Source of the DNA: Pyrocephalus nanus
Taxonomy: Eukaryota > Chordata > Aves > Passeriformes > Tyrannidae
Length of the DNA: 64,000 nt
Assembly (NCBI GenBank): GCA_038380795.1
Contig: CM076266.1
Span: 15,536,145-15,600,144 of the forward strand
Reading direction: 5' to 3'
Shown here: in pieces, positions 36,748-51,295 of the stretch
How the letters are laid out: each line of letters begins with the position of its first letter
Position numbering within the stretch: the stretch's first letter is position 1
The notes under the pieces: model-generated
Seen by the model: the letters and a program-made list of their open reading frames with translations, nothing else
What the model was told of the DNA's origin: nothing
Databases searched by the model: none
Translations under genes and position numbers: made by a program

Positions 36748-39151
36748 CTGTGCTGTTCCTAGTCACACACTTCCTATCTTCTCTCCTTCGAAAACAGCAG
36801 CTCTGCACTTGTGATAAAAAGTGGTGTCAAATTAATAGTCAGTAATGGCTAAGAGCTGATGAATCTCTCAGATGAAAGGCACCATCTAATTACAAGCTTC
36901 TGTCGTTATTTGTTATCATGAAGTTCTCACTCCTGGGACTATTGCCCCTAGAAATCTTCTTTTTTATGTGTTTCTAAAATGTCAATTCTTGCACCTTGTT
37001 AGTGTTTTATTCTAAAGCTATTTGCACACCCACACTGAAAATGCTGACTGAAAGCTCACTGTGTTTCTGTGCATGCCTTAGCTGAAAATGCAGTATTTGA
37101 GCCTAGTCTTTGGTTTCTTAACAGTGTTTCTGTAAACTGCAGTGCTTGTTTGAAGTAGACAATACTTGTGAAAGAAGATGGAAAAGTTCTCAGAAGTAAA
37201 AGTTGATCGAGTCCAGCAATGATCTGGTCTGTGCCTCTGTGTGTGCCTGGGGGTGTGTGTGCAATTACTACAATGCCAGGCTGCAGCTTGTAAATAAGAA
37301 CCACAATAACAAGGCAGATATAAAATAAATAGCTCTGGAGATCAAAGAGAAAAGTACTCAATATATCTGAAACAGAATATCAGACAGAGCAGTAAATTGG
37401 ACCATCCTGGAAACTTACACCACTTCTGTTTCAAGACCACGGCTGAAATAACTTCATGGAGTTTAGTGGTGAATCAAGGACGAGTTTGGCATAAGGTGAA
37501 TTTTTTGTTCCTGGGTAAGTTGTGGCATTATGTTGAAATTATTGTTACTGAAGTATGGTTGACTCAAATTGCCGAGGCTCCAAGCAGGAGTTGCTGTGAA
37601 TGGAAACTGCATGCAAAGTTAACAAAGGCTAGTTCAGACAGTGATTGCTTCCAGTTGATTAAAGTAAGATAACCATCCTGCTGAAAACTGTAACTGAATT
37701 TCCACAGCCATTCACTCTCAGAAGACTTCAATTAGACTACTGTGCATGCCTTCCTCTGCACTGGAATCCACGCTGGTGCTGCAGCTTTCTGAGCTACCTT
37801 GGCACTTACATGGGCTCTCATCTCCCCTGCCACGTGCCTGCGGAAGGCGGAAACACTCATCTTCATCTTTCAGATAAGGCTATGAACATTTTCAGTTTTG
37901 ATCAAAATAGCTGTTTCCCTTGGTTTGCTATTACAGTTTGGTAAAGGTTCAAATAGAGGAGCTGAAAACCATCTGTGTTGTTGGAATAAGCTGTTCTGGC
38001 CTGGTGGGTTTCCCCCTGCAGGGACCTGATCCTGAGCTGCATGTAGACACACCCCACAGTTTCACTGCTCTGTCTTCGGCATAAGTTGTGTACGTTGCTG
38101 ATGCTTTGCTGGGCAGGGACTGTGTGTGGTGAGTGATGGAACTCAGGGCTTTCTATGATCGCAGAAATAATCTAAGGACAATAGTACTGATTTTGCTGGG
38201 TTCTTAAATGAACAAAAAGCTTCAGACCCCAGGGAAAATGTAATGATTCAAAATTATGTAGGAAATATAACCCTGGACTATCCCTATTTCTTAGTAAAGC
38301 AACACACAAACAACACCATTGCATCTCTGAGTTTTGCAATTCATTCTGTTCCTTTGAATCTCCACCAAAACCAAGTGTAATGATAATAAGCCTTTTTTTA
38401 AGGTGAAAAGAAAAATCTGTCTCAGTCCTGAGAGCTCACATTTCTGAACCTGGCTGACTTGTGAAAAGATACCAGTGCTGCTGTTCTGCAGTGGCAAAAG
38501 GATCTGCAAAGTCTTCAGGATCCCGCAGATGCCAGATAGTCCTGTTGTTTGACTGATTTATAGGCTGCCCTAAATAACTCAGCTTCCCCTTGCTGATAGC
38601 AGAGATGTGCTTTGCTTAATCCCACTGAACAGCAGAGGACTGGTGTCATCTACACTTCTGATGAGCATTTACTTGTGAGCTTACTGATAATGCCTCCTCT
38701 GAGGAAGCAAATACTGACAAAACAATAGTTTCTCAGCTGACCCTAGTTATTTAAAACACAAAATAACAGGGTTATGTTACATATTATTGGATCTTATAAG
38801 AAGCAGTATGAGATTTAATTTCTGTGGTGTATTTCAGTGATCTTATTATTTCCTAACACTGAAGTGCTTATGTCTCAGCCATTTCTATTATTTACAGCTG
38901 AATGCCTTGGTGTTATCGTGGTATTGGCCAGGTCTCAGAGCAGAGGACAGGAGATTATGTGTCTCCAGTGCTAATTCTTGGTCATCTAGTAAAATAGTGG
39001 AACAGTGGAAGTAGGACGTAATGGAGGCCAAAGAGAGGTGCAAAGTATAAATGAGAGTGATCACAGAAATTCATGTTTCCAAGGCTTTCCTGGCAAAGTA
39101 AAGCAATAAGATGCCCTACTACTGAGTTTTGTTCTTTTAATTTTGTTACAG
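36748..39151. other. non-coding single-copy DNA
   Basis: No recognisable gene or transposon. Frames at 37056-37361 (minus) and 37397-37672 (plus) match nothing known. The stretch ends in a T-rich tract and TTACAG acceptor-like site at 39151. Confidence 0.5.
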
Positions 39152-39241
39152 GACGCTGATTATGCAAATGCGTCTCAGCTTAAAAGTGGATGGGATTTTC
39201 ACATGTTTAACAAGAAGAGTTTTTCTTTTCACTATGTTTAA
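39152..39241 (+). other. weak candidate terminal exon with octamer motif
   Basis: A T-rich tract and TTACAG (AG at 39150-39151) precede a 29-codon frame ending in TAA at 39239-39241, starting DADYANASQLKSGWDFHMF. The same DNA holds a perfect octamer ATGCAAAT at 39162-39169. Short length makes a chance frame the more likely reading. Confidence 0.13.
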
Positions 39242-40090
39242 TATTTGCCAATACTGTGAAAGAATTGCAGTGTTGCATGTTTTTTTTTTTCAATTGCTTC
39301 CATTGCAGTCTGTTTTTTTTCCTGTACTCATTCTGATATGCCAATAGCCCCCCATATTATGCTCAAAAAAGTGCTACGGCCCTGCATAACAAGATTTTTC
39401 AGTCAAAAAATTTATCTTTAAAAGTTTGAACAGTCAGAGCTATATTTTTCAATAATTCATAAAAAGGCCACTTTTTCTACAGTTCAGAAAACTATATTCT
39501 GCAACTACCCTTAATCTTATTTGTCCTTATTCTGAACTGTATTTTTTTTTCCTTCATATAGCTGCCATCTTTTTGCTTGGAAAGGTATTTGTGGAAGAAA
39601 ATCCATCGATTTTTATCTTCAGTGCCATCTAAAAAAGATATGCATGGGTTTACTGATGTCTGATACTAAAACAAAACGATAATTTGGAAGCCATATATTC
39701 AGAATGTAAATGACTCATCTTTAGGTGAAACTGACCCTAATTTAATCTAGATCAGCCCTTGTTTGACAGAGAGAAAGAAAATTCATTTTCTCTGAAATGC
39801 GGTAATGGGTAGGAAACTAGCCCCAGAACCTTAAATTAAAAGCAGGTTTTAACATGCTGGCTCCATTCCTGCCTTCAATATCAGCCTCTGCCTGTTTTAG
39901 TTAAATAAATGGTAACAAAAGAAGTCAGACTGGGTGATGTTAAATAAAGAGAAATTTAAGAGAGTAATTATAGCATTAAAAGGGGCCAGAGGTGAGGAAC
40001 TATAAACTTTGTGGAACAAAGTGCAGCACTGCAGTTTCTACAAAATTTTGTTCACCAAAACCTTGTTAGTCCTGGTCATGCAAAGCTGTT
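39242..40090. promoter_or_regulatory. AT-rich block, possible conserved non-coding DNA
   Basis: T-runs at 39280-39290 and 39312-39319, then a homogeneous AT-rich stretch (39640-40060) with homeobox and nuclear-receptor-like words (CTAATTTAATC, GAGTAATTATAGC, AACTTTGTGGAACAAAGTG). No repeat recognised. Assignment rests on texture only. Confidence 0.2.
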
Positions 40091-40122
40091 TGTTAGCTAA
40101 GGTGCCTGTTAGCTAAGGTGCC
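40091..40122. repeat. 16-bp perfect tandem duplication
   Basis: TGTTAGCTAAGGTGCC occurs twice head to tail with no mismatch (40091-40106 and 40107-40122). Perfect identity implies a recent slippage or duplication event. Confidence 0.97.
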
Positions 40123-42065
40123 CAGGGCACGAGCCCTCTCCCAGCATCAGTCTGGCTGTGCTCCTGGTGTGCAACACCAGGCAAGTGTGAGGGGTGGGAT
40201 GGGAGGTGGCAAAGATGAATCCCGGGGTAGTCAGTGGCACTGCTGGTGTGGCATTCCCCTAAGCAGCATCTCATGCTGCTTCTCTGTCTCACTTTTCATT
40301 TGATTAACATAGCATGAATAACTTGCTCTTCTTCCCCAAACTGATAGGCGGCTTTGGAGTTTACTGGAGAATGGGCTGCATCTCCACCCACAGGTTTTGA
40401 AGGATTTGTGTTAAGGAGGTAACAATGAAGTAACTGCACATCATGGTTAGAGTCCTAAAAGAACAGTTCTGACCACTGGCTATTTTATCACTGGAAAATC
40501 AATTGCTCTTATAGCATATGGTGGGCAAAGCTCTGAAGATTAGGGGCTTAATTCGTATAAGCACCCGAGAGAGACGCACAGAGGGGAATTGAATTTAAAA
40601 AAAATCTTCTGGGCCTGACTTGCTTTGAAATGTGATGCTCTTGTTATGAATGAGGCTATTTAGGCATCTGTGCTCTGTCTGTGTGTGTAATGAGACATAA
40701 GAAACACACTCATAACCAGAATAAGCCCATAACCTGATGTTCTTGGGTAGTTCAGAAGACAAAAAAATCAGTTTAACCTTTTTATAAATGTTTAGTCACA
40801 GGAGGATTATATGGAGAGGAAAAAGCTTGTGCATAAGATGGCTTTTGGGCTGAAGCAGAGTCCTGGTGTGCAGACATCACTTATTATCACCTTGTGCCTT
40901 ACAGGGCCCAAGCAAACACATCTTTCATACAACTTTCCTCTAGATATTAAAATAAAGCATATCCATACACTGGAGGCAGAGACTTTTGTATTGGCTAGCA
41001 CAGTATAGCTGGATTTCCCTGATCTAGTAAGTCCTTTCAAGGGCCAGTGAAGGCATTCAGAAATTGGGAACTGCACCAAAACATCATGAAATTTTTAAGA
41101 TTGCTAACTTCCATATCGTTTGTTGTTGACTTCTGCTTTCATGCTTTTTCGACTGCAAGGTTGCCAGCTTTTGATACCTTTGAGGGATGGAGAAAACAAA
41201 TAGTCTGAATTAATGACATAAATGCAGGAACTGGGTATTTACTAAAAAACATTTAATACTGAGAGTTGGCAGTGCTAGCTGAAACCTACTGAGATCTTCA
41301 AGAATATAATGCCTAATTCGGAATTGTCCTGTGTAATATTAAGTTATGTTTTTACTACATACTGAGCATGGTAGAAGGGGGGGGAGGGGCTAAATGCTCA
41401 CAATATCGTTGATTAGACTTTCAAAATCAGTTCCTATGAAAATAAAGCACTCTAAGAGACAGTATTTAACCCAGGATTCTTTTCATATGCTGGAGTCTGT
41501 AGTACAGACACCTGACAATAAGACATTATCAGTTTGCTCTGAGATCCTTGTAGAAAGAAGAATCAAGGTTTCTCACAGGATATCTTTTCCTTGTGTTTTT
41601 AAGGAAACTTTTACAAATGCAGAATTTGTTGCATTTTACAGAACTCCTGCTGGTTTCTGGGTCCTGACACCTTTAGCTATCTGGAGTATTTGCATCCTGA
41701 AATATTTTTAGCATGTAGAAGGCAAATTTTATGACCCTAATGACTTGCTAGTGAATTTCAAAGTGGTGTTATCAGCACTGATGCATGGGTCTGGGGAAAT
41801 GTCCCTTTTCCATCACCCAGGAAAAAAGGAAGGACAATATGCATTGGATTCTTTAGGAAAAATGAAAATGAAAGTGCTTGTTCTGAGCTGATAAAGTTTC
41901 TTTGAAAGGAGAGAAAACTCTGTCCTCCCTAGTACCATTACCATGGGTGAGAACACATCACTTCACACCTTAGAGATTTCTCAGGAAATCCTGTCTTTTT
42001 TCCAGCCCATGCTGATACTTGGAGAGCACCCCTGACAGGAGGCAAAAGGGTACAAGCTGTATAAG

Positions 42066-42143
42066 TGCTTTGGATTTTGTTTTGCTTTGTTTTGTTTTGA
42101 TTTGGTTTTTTTTGGTTTTTTTTCGGGGGGTGGGGAGAGGGGG
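42066..42143. repeat. T/G-rich low-complexity tract
   Basis: Repeated TTTTG words followed by TTTTTTTT and three G-runs (42125-42130, 42132-42135, 42139-42143). One run short of a classic G-quadruplex motif unless the longest run is split. Confidence 0.8.
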
Positions 42144-45100
42144 CTGTGCATTCTTGCAGTTTAAGAGTATTTTCTCAAATAATTGCATCATTTAAAACCA
42201 TCTCATGCTCCAGGTCCTACTTTGGCACAGCCAGGCTCATTAACCTGGTTCTAATATATCCTGCCAACAGATTCTGCTGGAACTACCCACACACTTCACT
42301 CTGGACATGTTGTTGAGCACTTTGCCAGATTAAGACTTTTACTGCTCACCTAAGAACTGATTTAATTAAAAATGATCACATTTTTCATATGTGTATTCCA
42401 AGAGCATAGAGTACAGGTTGTGCAATGTTTGCTTGCAAACAACAAAGAATACAATTATCTTTAACAGCGAAACCAAAATGGTTTGAAAGGCAGGACTTTG
42501 TGAGTTGAGACAGTGATCTAAAGAGTCTTTACAGCAGCTTTCTTACGCTTTTTATGCTTTTATAGTATGCATCTGCTGCAAAGCATGGTGTTCTCACAAA
42601 GGAAAGGACACTTAATAATTAGCAGAAAAAAAAGTCTGGGTTTTAGGTATTAAGATACATAAATACCATCCACTTATCCTGAGAAGGGCAGCCGTATCAA
42701 GGTAATCTTTTTGTTGCTCTATGTATGTCAGGCTCCTCCATGACTAATGTGTCCCATATTCTTATCATCCAAATCTTGACATCAGATGGTTTCTTTTAGA
42801 GAGGGATGTGATTAAGCATTGCCGCCACAGAGAGCTCAGAGATCAGCTTGCACTCCTTACTTTGACTGAGTCTGTAACCAGCACACTGAGAATAAAGACT
42901 TCCTGAGGAGCATGAAAATAGCACCCATATGTAATAAGAAATGCCAGATCTTGAGCCTGCAGAAATCCACCTGAGCCCAGGAGAAGGAGAGGACTCTGCA
43001 TGTCCCTGGGAATCCCAGCATTTTGCTCCGACTTGCAGAGCTGGTGCTGGAGCTGCCATCTGTTTATGGCATGAGTGGTTCAGGATAGGGGTTAATATGG
43101 TCTATACATCACGTAGAGATGAGGAAACCACAAAAGTAACTCACTGAGCTCCAGAGACTAGATTCGCTCTTTGTGTGTCCCTGGATGAATCCTGGCCAGA
43201 ACCCTCTACAGTCATGTTTGCCCCACACTTTCCCAGTCAAACACAGCAAAAATAAAAATCCACAGCCAACACAGACTTCTTGCTTATAATCAACCATCTT
43301 CCAGGGACCTGACATCATTGCCACTGCTCTTGAAGTTCACAGAAGCCAAAAGCTGAGCACCAACTTTCCCATCCTGACAAAGCTGTCTCCTCTGGTACCT
43401 CTGGTGCACTGCTGCTGCTGTGCCCATGTGCATCTGCCCACTGGTACCAAGAAGAGAGGTTGTCTGCAAGTCCTGCAGCATGAGAGGATTGATACCTCAA
43501 GTGGCCCCCAGGCAGCTGCTGCATTTGCGGATGCCTTTCCTCTAAGGCTTCTCATAACTTTGTTGTCCCATCTCCTCTTTTTGATGTATCTGCAGCTTCT
43601 CTGACACAAGTTTTTGATAGAGACCAAGTCCTATTTATCAGTTTTCTGACAGAATGGATTAACTAGAGTGAAGGTTTTTTCTTTATATATAGGACATTTG
43701 TCCTAAGGATGGGGTTTAGAAAGATGAATGGTTTGATGAATTTAGATAAGGTAAATTATTTATGAAGTACTCTTTTTCTCGGAGAAAGTTCTCTTTCTGA
43801 CACTATGATATCCTTGAGCAAACAAGATGAAGAACTTTTTGTTTTGATGTTATAAACAGAACATTGTTTATTCTTTTAATCAGAAACTTTTTTTCATCCA
43901 GGAACTTCAAAAAGAAGCACAAACAGATTTTCAGGAGTTAAATACTCTGAAATAAAGTGTACCGTTAGGTGTTAAATCAAAAGTTTCAGATTGAGTCTCC
44001 TTATCTTTTATACTTTCTTGCTTTTTTGTTTTTCTACAAATTCAAAAAAAATTCCATGTTTGCTTGACCTAAATTTATTTTTCTCATCAAGCAGATATTG
44101 CTGGTTTCTAGCCCAATACTGGTATATGTCCATGCATGGATTGGTGCTATTTAAGAAGTAATAGTGCTGTATTGGTCAGTGTCTGCCGCATACTTCAGTA
44201 ATGGCTGTGTTAGTTAGACTGTTTCCCACAGATATGATTCCCTTATTCTATTAAAAAAATCCCAGTCAGGCCCACTGACATTGTGGCCCACTGTTATATG
44301 TCACTATAACTCCCTGCCATATCTACTGAAAGATTTGTTCTGGATATCTTCTTTTTCTACCAATCTTTGCCAAAGATCATAAGAGATAAGTTCATTGGAG
44401 TGGTGAGGGGGTGTGATTCCTCAGCAGCTTGGACAAATCTGTTGCTGTAGAGAGAAAGGACAATTTAATCTGTGCTGCTTTTATGGATAGTTTCACTTGA
44501 CTTGATTGTCTACTTGGCGTACATGAAAAAGCTTTAACATCTTCGTCAGTGCCTCTTTCCTTTGAAGTGGTATAAAATGTCTCTGTCCCTTTTCTTAGGC
44601 AAATGATCTTCCTGAGTTACTTTCAATGTAATTTTTACATAGTGCTTCAGGTATGATAGTTCTGCTGTCTTTCATTACAGTCCCACTTAGAATTAACAGT
44701 AATTTTTTATCAAATGATGGTATTACCCGTTCTGCCACTTTCCATTTGTTTTTGCTCCTATCCTGTAGTTTGCCTATCCCCACAATGGAACATGATACAC
44801 CCTGAAATGAGACTTTGCATTGCCATGTCTTTTCTTACAAAGCCAGTGTAACAGCTCTGCCCAGTTGCTGATGAGCAACTGCCTCTCCAAAGAGGTGCAT
44901 TTGCTTCAGTATTTTTATCTTCTTATAATCCTGGTCTTCTCTTAGATTTACCCAGTTGTGTCAGCATGTGTAATCTAGGTGTGACTTGTCACTGCCACAT
45001 CTATCCCATTTTTCTTTTGTTTCTTCCTTGACTATTGCTAGGTCAGGAGGTCCCACTTCATGCAGGGAGACCTCAGAAGGACTCTAGTCACTCCTGGAGC

Positions 45101-48100
45101 AGTCAGCCAGCCACACTGCTGTGTAAGACTCACCATGGGGCAAGTTTGCATCAGCTACTGAGTCCCCCTTGGGCAGTGAGTGTCACAGCAATTTCTGAGT
45201 TGGGAATATCTGGGCAGGGTTTGGGGAATGCATTAAGAAAACAATGAGGTTGAAGAATTGCACAAAGTCAGAAAACACCATGTGGGAGGTATGCATAGTC
45301 TGAACTCAGCCCCTCTGCATCCCTGTGATGCCTGACACCCTGTAATTATAGGCTCATAGACATAACTTCTACTCAGAAGTTTCGCTTCAACCATAGATCC
45401 ACAGAGACAGCATCTCATTTTGGTGTAGCCATCCTTAATTTCTTTGACCTAAGCTTCCCAATTGTGTCTTTTGAATTTGGCATTTAATACAATCCATTCT
45501 TTTTCTCTATTTCCCAAATAGTCTGTGGAGCCAGACTAATCGCAACTCATCAAGTGCCCATTGTGTTTCTATTTCCCTGTCCCATGGTAACAGACACTTT
45601 TATTGTGATTATTCATCTGCTGTTCTTTCATTAATGAAACATTTAGATTTCACTACCATAAGGCCTCTTCAATAGCCTTATATTATGAATATGCTTTCAA
45701 AAAGAAACCTGCTCTTTGGAAACCCCTGGCAGTGATGCTGGAGGGTCTTTTCTAGCTTCTTGCTTGGCCAGTGACAGTAAGAAATGTCCACTTTAGGGAC
45801 TGATGATCTCCATTCCCTCTCGATGGGCTAGTTGTCAGTCTACTGCAGCCTACATGCCCCTGAGTAAGGAGCCATAAGGGAAAGGACCATCATTATTTTT
45901 TAAGCATGTCTCTTCCTCCCACCATGGACTGTAATATGAAGGTGCTTGGAAAAGTTTCTCACACCTTTGAGGTCTAGCTGAATCCCTCTGCTGGTATGGA
46001 TTGGCTCTAGCTTGTGCCAGATTGTGCATATATTGCCTGAAATGTCATTAGGTAAGCAGAGAATGCTGAATGAGGACTATGTTTATTAAGGGAAAGCCCA
46101 TTCTCCTGCATGGAGTCTGGGCTATCAGCACTGCCAAGTCCCTGCCGTGTCCCTGCTGGGTCCCCAAATGAACTGGAAGCCTTACTCTGCATAGAAGGCT
46201 GCAGATCAACTCTCCATGCTCTTTTTCTCAGTCTACCTTTCCCTTTAATTAAGACCAATCCTGTTAATCTAGAAGCTGGGGAAAATTAGGACACATTTAT
46301 CCTTCCATTGAATAAGTGTATTTATGATCATTCTCAGTAGCACAAAATTGCCTTTTCCAGGAATTCTGTCTTCTGGACTGCTTACTTTCAAGGACTGTCT
46401 GTCTTTATAGGCATGGTTTGCAGGACAACTGTGTGATCTTTACAGGCACAGAGACCACCATATAGCCTGAGTTAAGGACTGTGCCCTTTGCCTTGGTTTA
46501 TCTGAGGTCTCTAGTGGCAAAACAAGAGGAAGAAAAGCTATCCTTATGCAATGCTCATTTTTATAGATCATATCCCTTAAAGAAAAAATCTCTCCATGGG
46601 AAGATGATGATGGCACTTTTCAATAGAGTTGGAAGCTATCCTGCTTCTAATCATCTGGGGAGTCTGAGTCAGTCCTCTACTAAGATCCTCACTGTCTCTT
46701 TCTCTCCTCCCATTCTGGTCCCTCGTCCCCTCTTCTTTAACCCCTTAGACTTGTGCTTTTTTTATGTAGTAGATTAAATAGTAGGTTAGATCCCCCTCAG
46801 AAATAAGCTCCGTGTTCCTATTTGTCTATCTTCTTGCAGTCATGGAAAGTGATGTTGGAATTGTCTTGCAGCTCTGTCACTCACAGCCTACACACCCATA
46901 GCACTGAGACCCTGGCAGTCTCTCTGCCGTCTGCCTCTCTGTTCTCAGGTTCAAGCTTTTTCTCACACATCTTTTTGCCAAGTTCACTTACCAGCCTGAT
47001 CTTTATTATTACCTATATCTCTGTGGTTGAGCCTTTTCTTCTTGGAAGTCCACACTGGTTTTGTTTGCCCCCCACTGCCACCCCTGCACCCTGTGTGTGA
47101 GGTGCCTCAGCAAGGGGCACTTTGCAATTTGACCAGGCACCTCTAGAGCCCAGGACTTCTTAGGAAGGGCAGGATGGCTTTCTGCCTGTAATACAGAAGC
47201 ACTTCCAAGACCCCACTGAAGAGCAGGTTCCTCCAGACAAACATCTTCACAGGAGGGTGCCTGCCCGAAACTACTCCTAATTGGAGGGTAAGGCAAAAGA
47301 CCATGAGAGAACAACAGGTTCACAGCACACAAGAAACTATTGAGTTAATACTCAGGGGATAAACTTCTATAGTGAGATAATGAGGCTGTAGTAACCTATA
47401 ATGAGATTATTCCCCAGAGGCTTGTTTTTATAAGAATTCTAATGTGCAGCCCAGACTTTCATCCTGCTGTCACCAGTCCTGTGCCTTGCTGCTGCCACCC
47501 TCCATGTCTGAATGCCCGAAACAGCCCTATCTGTTGCTTACGAGTTTGCAGAGGAGCAGACATCAAAATGCTGAACCTCAGATAGGGGATTCCATTCAGT
47601 AGATCACAGAATAGTGAAAGCAGCTCCTAGGGCAGATATGGGGAAAGCAGATTCAGCCTGCCTGGCTCAGGTGATGGAGATGCCTTTCAGAACTTGATCT
47701 TTCAGCATGATTCTCATATTTTAGGCAGTTGTCAGCCCACTCTTTGAAAAAGCATCCGTGTAACTCTGTGAACACAGTCCTTTCAGATCCCTTCACTACT
47801 GTGCACTGCTCTGTAAACTCAATGCACCGAGGTGGGAGTTCACATAGATCAACCTCTTTTATACATTTCATCTCATTTTATAGCAAAGTCACTTGAGTTT
47901 GACCTGAGCTGTTCCAGCAAGGGAGATTTCACAAGCTTTAAGGCAGATAGATTTGTTTTGGATAACAAATTTATACTGTTCCCTAAGCCTTGAATTAACT
48001 TACTTTGTCCCCAGAAACTGCACTCTTGTGACAGCAATGTGGTCTGTAAAGAAAGCATTTAATATTTTCTAAAATTCTTCAGTCCTTGACTTTTCCCAAA

Positions 48101-51100
48101 GCTATTCTATACACAGTGATCACAGCCTCTTTGCCCCTCTGGCTAGAGAAGTGTCAGCCTACAGATTACCAGACCATTTTTGGGATAACTGATGTGGCTC
48201 CAGTTCTGAACTGTGAAATAACGTGGGGGATGAACTGCTCTAGATCAAGCAAGAAAGTTTAAAAAACAAAGGAGGGAAAAAATCAACATAAGGAAATCCT
48301 TGGTAATTATGAGCATTGGAAAGACTGACATTGATACTGTGACAGTCTTAGAAAAGAGAACTCTTCAATTACTCAAGTATATTTTTGTTAGTTGCAAGAA
48401 GGGTTACTTCAGTCTAATCAGTTGTTCATAATAACATACCAAGCATATCACCACACACCTTTTCTACAAAAGAATATGCACCAGTTCAGTTCAACCTGGT
48501 GCCATGTGTTGCATGAATATTCTTATTTAATTTAAGAATACATTACAATTTATTATCAAACTGCCTTGAGCTCATATACAGTGAAACAGAAAAAGACCTG
48601 TTTCAGGAGATTGCTGAGTTAACCACACACTTGCAGAGCAACTTGTCTCACAGATTGCTGTTCCTTTGGCAGTCTTGTAAACATCTTTATCTGCAGTGGT
48701 CACCCTAATCTGAGTATCTGGAGTCAGTGAATCTAGGGCACAATTCATTCCATCCTAAAGCAGATGTATCAGTGAGATCAGTTGAATTATACTATGTGGG
48801 AACCTCTCACACCACATTGCTCCTAGATGGAGCTAAAGGTGACAAGCTCAGCTGAAGAGCTCTTATCCCTGATGCTCTGTACTTGGGTCATGTAACTTCC
48901 ACCTGTCCTGCTGTAGAAAGGTATCCTGAGCCATGCTGGACACAGGACCCAGCCTCATGGTGAGGTCTGGGGATGTGTAGGGTCTGACTCTGCCTCAAGT
49001 ACTGGTGGATCTGTGAGGGGCTGAAGAAAATCAGACATAAGTTATTTGACTTTTGGCACTAAAAGTAGTGACAGCAGCGGTGTCAGGAATGACAGATAGA
49101 GACAGAAAAGGAGCTTAATGCCCAAGTGAAGTTATGAGATGCTCAGGATGTTCACACCTGACTGCATAAAGCATCTCTATGGGCCTCTTGCAAGGCAAGT
49201 CAAGAGGGTACAGCTGGTGCACCTTCAGGAGACGACAAAGACGTGCATGGTCTAAATATGCAGAAGAGGGGAGTCAGCTGAACTCACAGGCCAGGGAATT
49301 CTGAAATCCCCAAGGGGAGAAGTGAGGATGGGTATTATGAATTTTAAAGAGGCAACCCCTAGTCCAAGGATCAGGAAAACCTGGAGGGCAGCAGTCAGTC
49401 ATCTTGAGGGACAGCTGTCCTTTCCCTTCTGTCCCCTGTCTCAAGACAGATGACAAAAGTGATGGAGTCTGGATGTGTAGCTGGTGTTTGAAATGACCTG
49501 TCAGTAAGAAACGTCAGGTGCCATTTGCTGTACAGGGCACAGGATACCTTAAAGCCATTTCTCTGTTGGCCTTCCTGTCAACTTTTCCTTGAAGTTAAAA
49601 TTGTGACTTGTCATGAGCAGCAGATCTGCTTCCCTCACATCCTCTCTCCAGCCTCCTCCAGGGCACACAGGCAGGATAAGGAATTGCAGGGCAGAAGAAA
49701 GAAGGAGGTTTGAACTGCCTACTTGATATGTCAGCAGTTCAGTCTGTGACCACAGCTCCCTCACCTCCTTTGTGCTCCTCTGTGAACAGCCCTACAGATA
49801 CACTGAGCTTTCTTGAATCTGGTGGGGTTTGGAAAGAAATCTGTGACTACAGATGTTCAGAAAGCAGAAAATTCTTTTCCATTTAAAGATCTTCTGGTCC
49901 TATTTGCTCCTATTAGGAGCACCCCTCTACCCTTTTTGCAGTATTCTATAAAAATGTAGAAAAGAACATTTCATGTGGAGTTATCATCTGATGTTCAATT
50001 CACTAATGACTATTAAAATGAATGAGATTTTTTCCTTATTATTCTTTCCCTTAAGAAAGAGAAATGGTAACTCAAGAAAGACATTTTCTTGAAGTGTCTT
50101 GGTATAATTGAAAAAACATCATGTGGCACAAGACAGTGTCTATTGCTTTGGGTGTTTTGGGGTCTATTTCTCCCCAGAAAGAACTAGGAATGGATTTGGA
50201 AGTAAAATCTCAACTGTTAATTGTCTTTATGGGACATAAAGGTTTGTAATTCTGACTGGTTAGGTAGGAAAGCATCAGGTCACAGAGGCCAGGCATGGGG
50301 TTTGTCAGCCACATCCTGTAGCTAAGCCGAGCCTAGCTGACCCAGTATGCTTCAGTCCTGGAGAACAGCATACCTTCCTTGGAAGTTCTGGCAAAAGATA
50401 ACATGCTGGACTTGGTGGTCTTGCTCAGTGGAGGGGATCCTGCCACAGGAGTGTGTATGAACTCCAGTATGGAGCACAGTAGGTGAAAGAAAAAATTAAA
50501 AAAATTACTGCCAGTAGTGAAATAATTTTCCTGATTCAATAACAAGGTCTACTTAAGTTTTGGGAGAGCTTTTCCAGTTCTGAAGGCTTCTGGGTGTTCA
50601 AATTTTTCTGACATCCCTCTATTATCTGAGATATTAAGGTAGTTAAAGCCTGAGAAAAATGTAAGTTATGTCTGCATATTTTGTGTGGTGCTATCAGTTA
50701 ATCCAAAGGCTTTCTCAAGGAATCTGGTTCTTAGTCTGGGATTTAGAAACATTACATTAGTGTTCCTCTCCCTCCAGTCCTTAGATTTAAATCACAGTCT
50801 CTCCCAGCTTAAGTCCCTGCTTTTGTGTCTCTTGGCACACATTTCTCTCTCATCAGTCTACAGAAATGCTGTTGCCCATCTTGCCCTTCTCTCTTGCACT
50901 CACTGCATCAGCACCACCTGAGGCCATCCCATGACCTTTCTCTCACATAACTCATCCTTGGGTCCTCTGCAACCCAGCCAGGTATTACTCACCGATACTT
51001 TTGGTCTGGATTCCCAGTTCAGACCCTCCTCTTTCTTGACTTCCTGCACATCTCTGTTTTCTCCTAAAATTTTGAAGGAGACTAACTCAGAGAACAGGAT

Positions 51101-51261
51101 CACAGGGCACATGGCCCAGAGCATAAGGAAAATAAAAGATCAGAGGTGGAGGCAGAGGTGCTTCTCATGCCTCAGGAGGAAGTTGCATCTGCCCCTTCTG
51201 TTGAACCCAACCAGCTGCAGACCAAAAATGCAGATTAGCAGAAGACCTGAGATCTGGAGTC

Positions 51262-51295
51262 CATACAGTGCTTAAGGACATACAATGCTTAGGGG
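51262..51295. repeat. 17-bp imperfect tandem duplication
   Basis: Two adjacent 17-bp units (51262-51278 and 51279-51295) share 14 of 17 bases, and a five-base start of a third copy (CATAC) follows. An older local duplication. Confidence 0.85.

Noticed and set aside
47605..47640. ATCACAGAATAGTGAAAG, resembling a CR1 3' start
   Set aside because: The resemblance stops after about 18 bases and no octamer repeat or downstream CR1 words follow.
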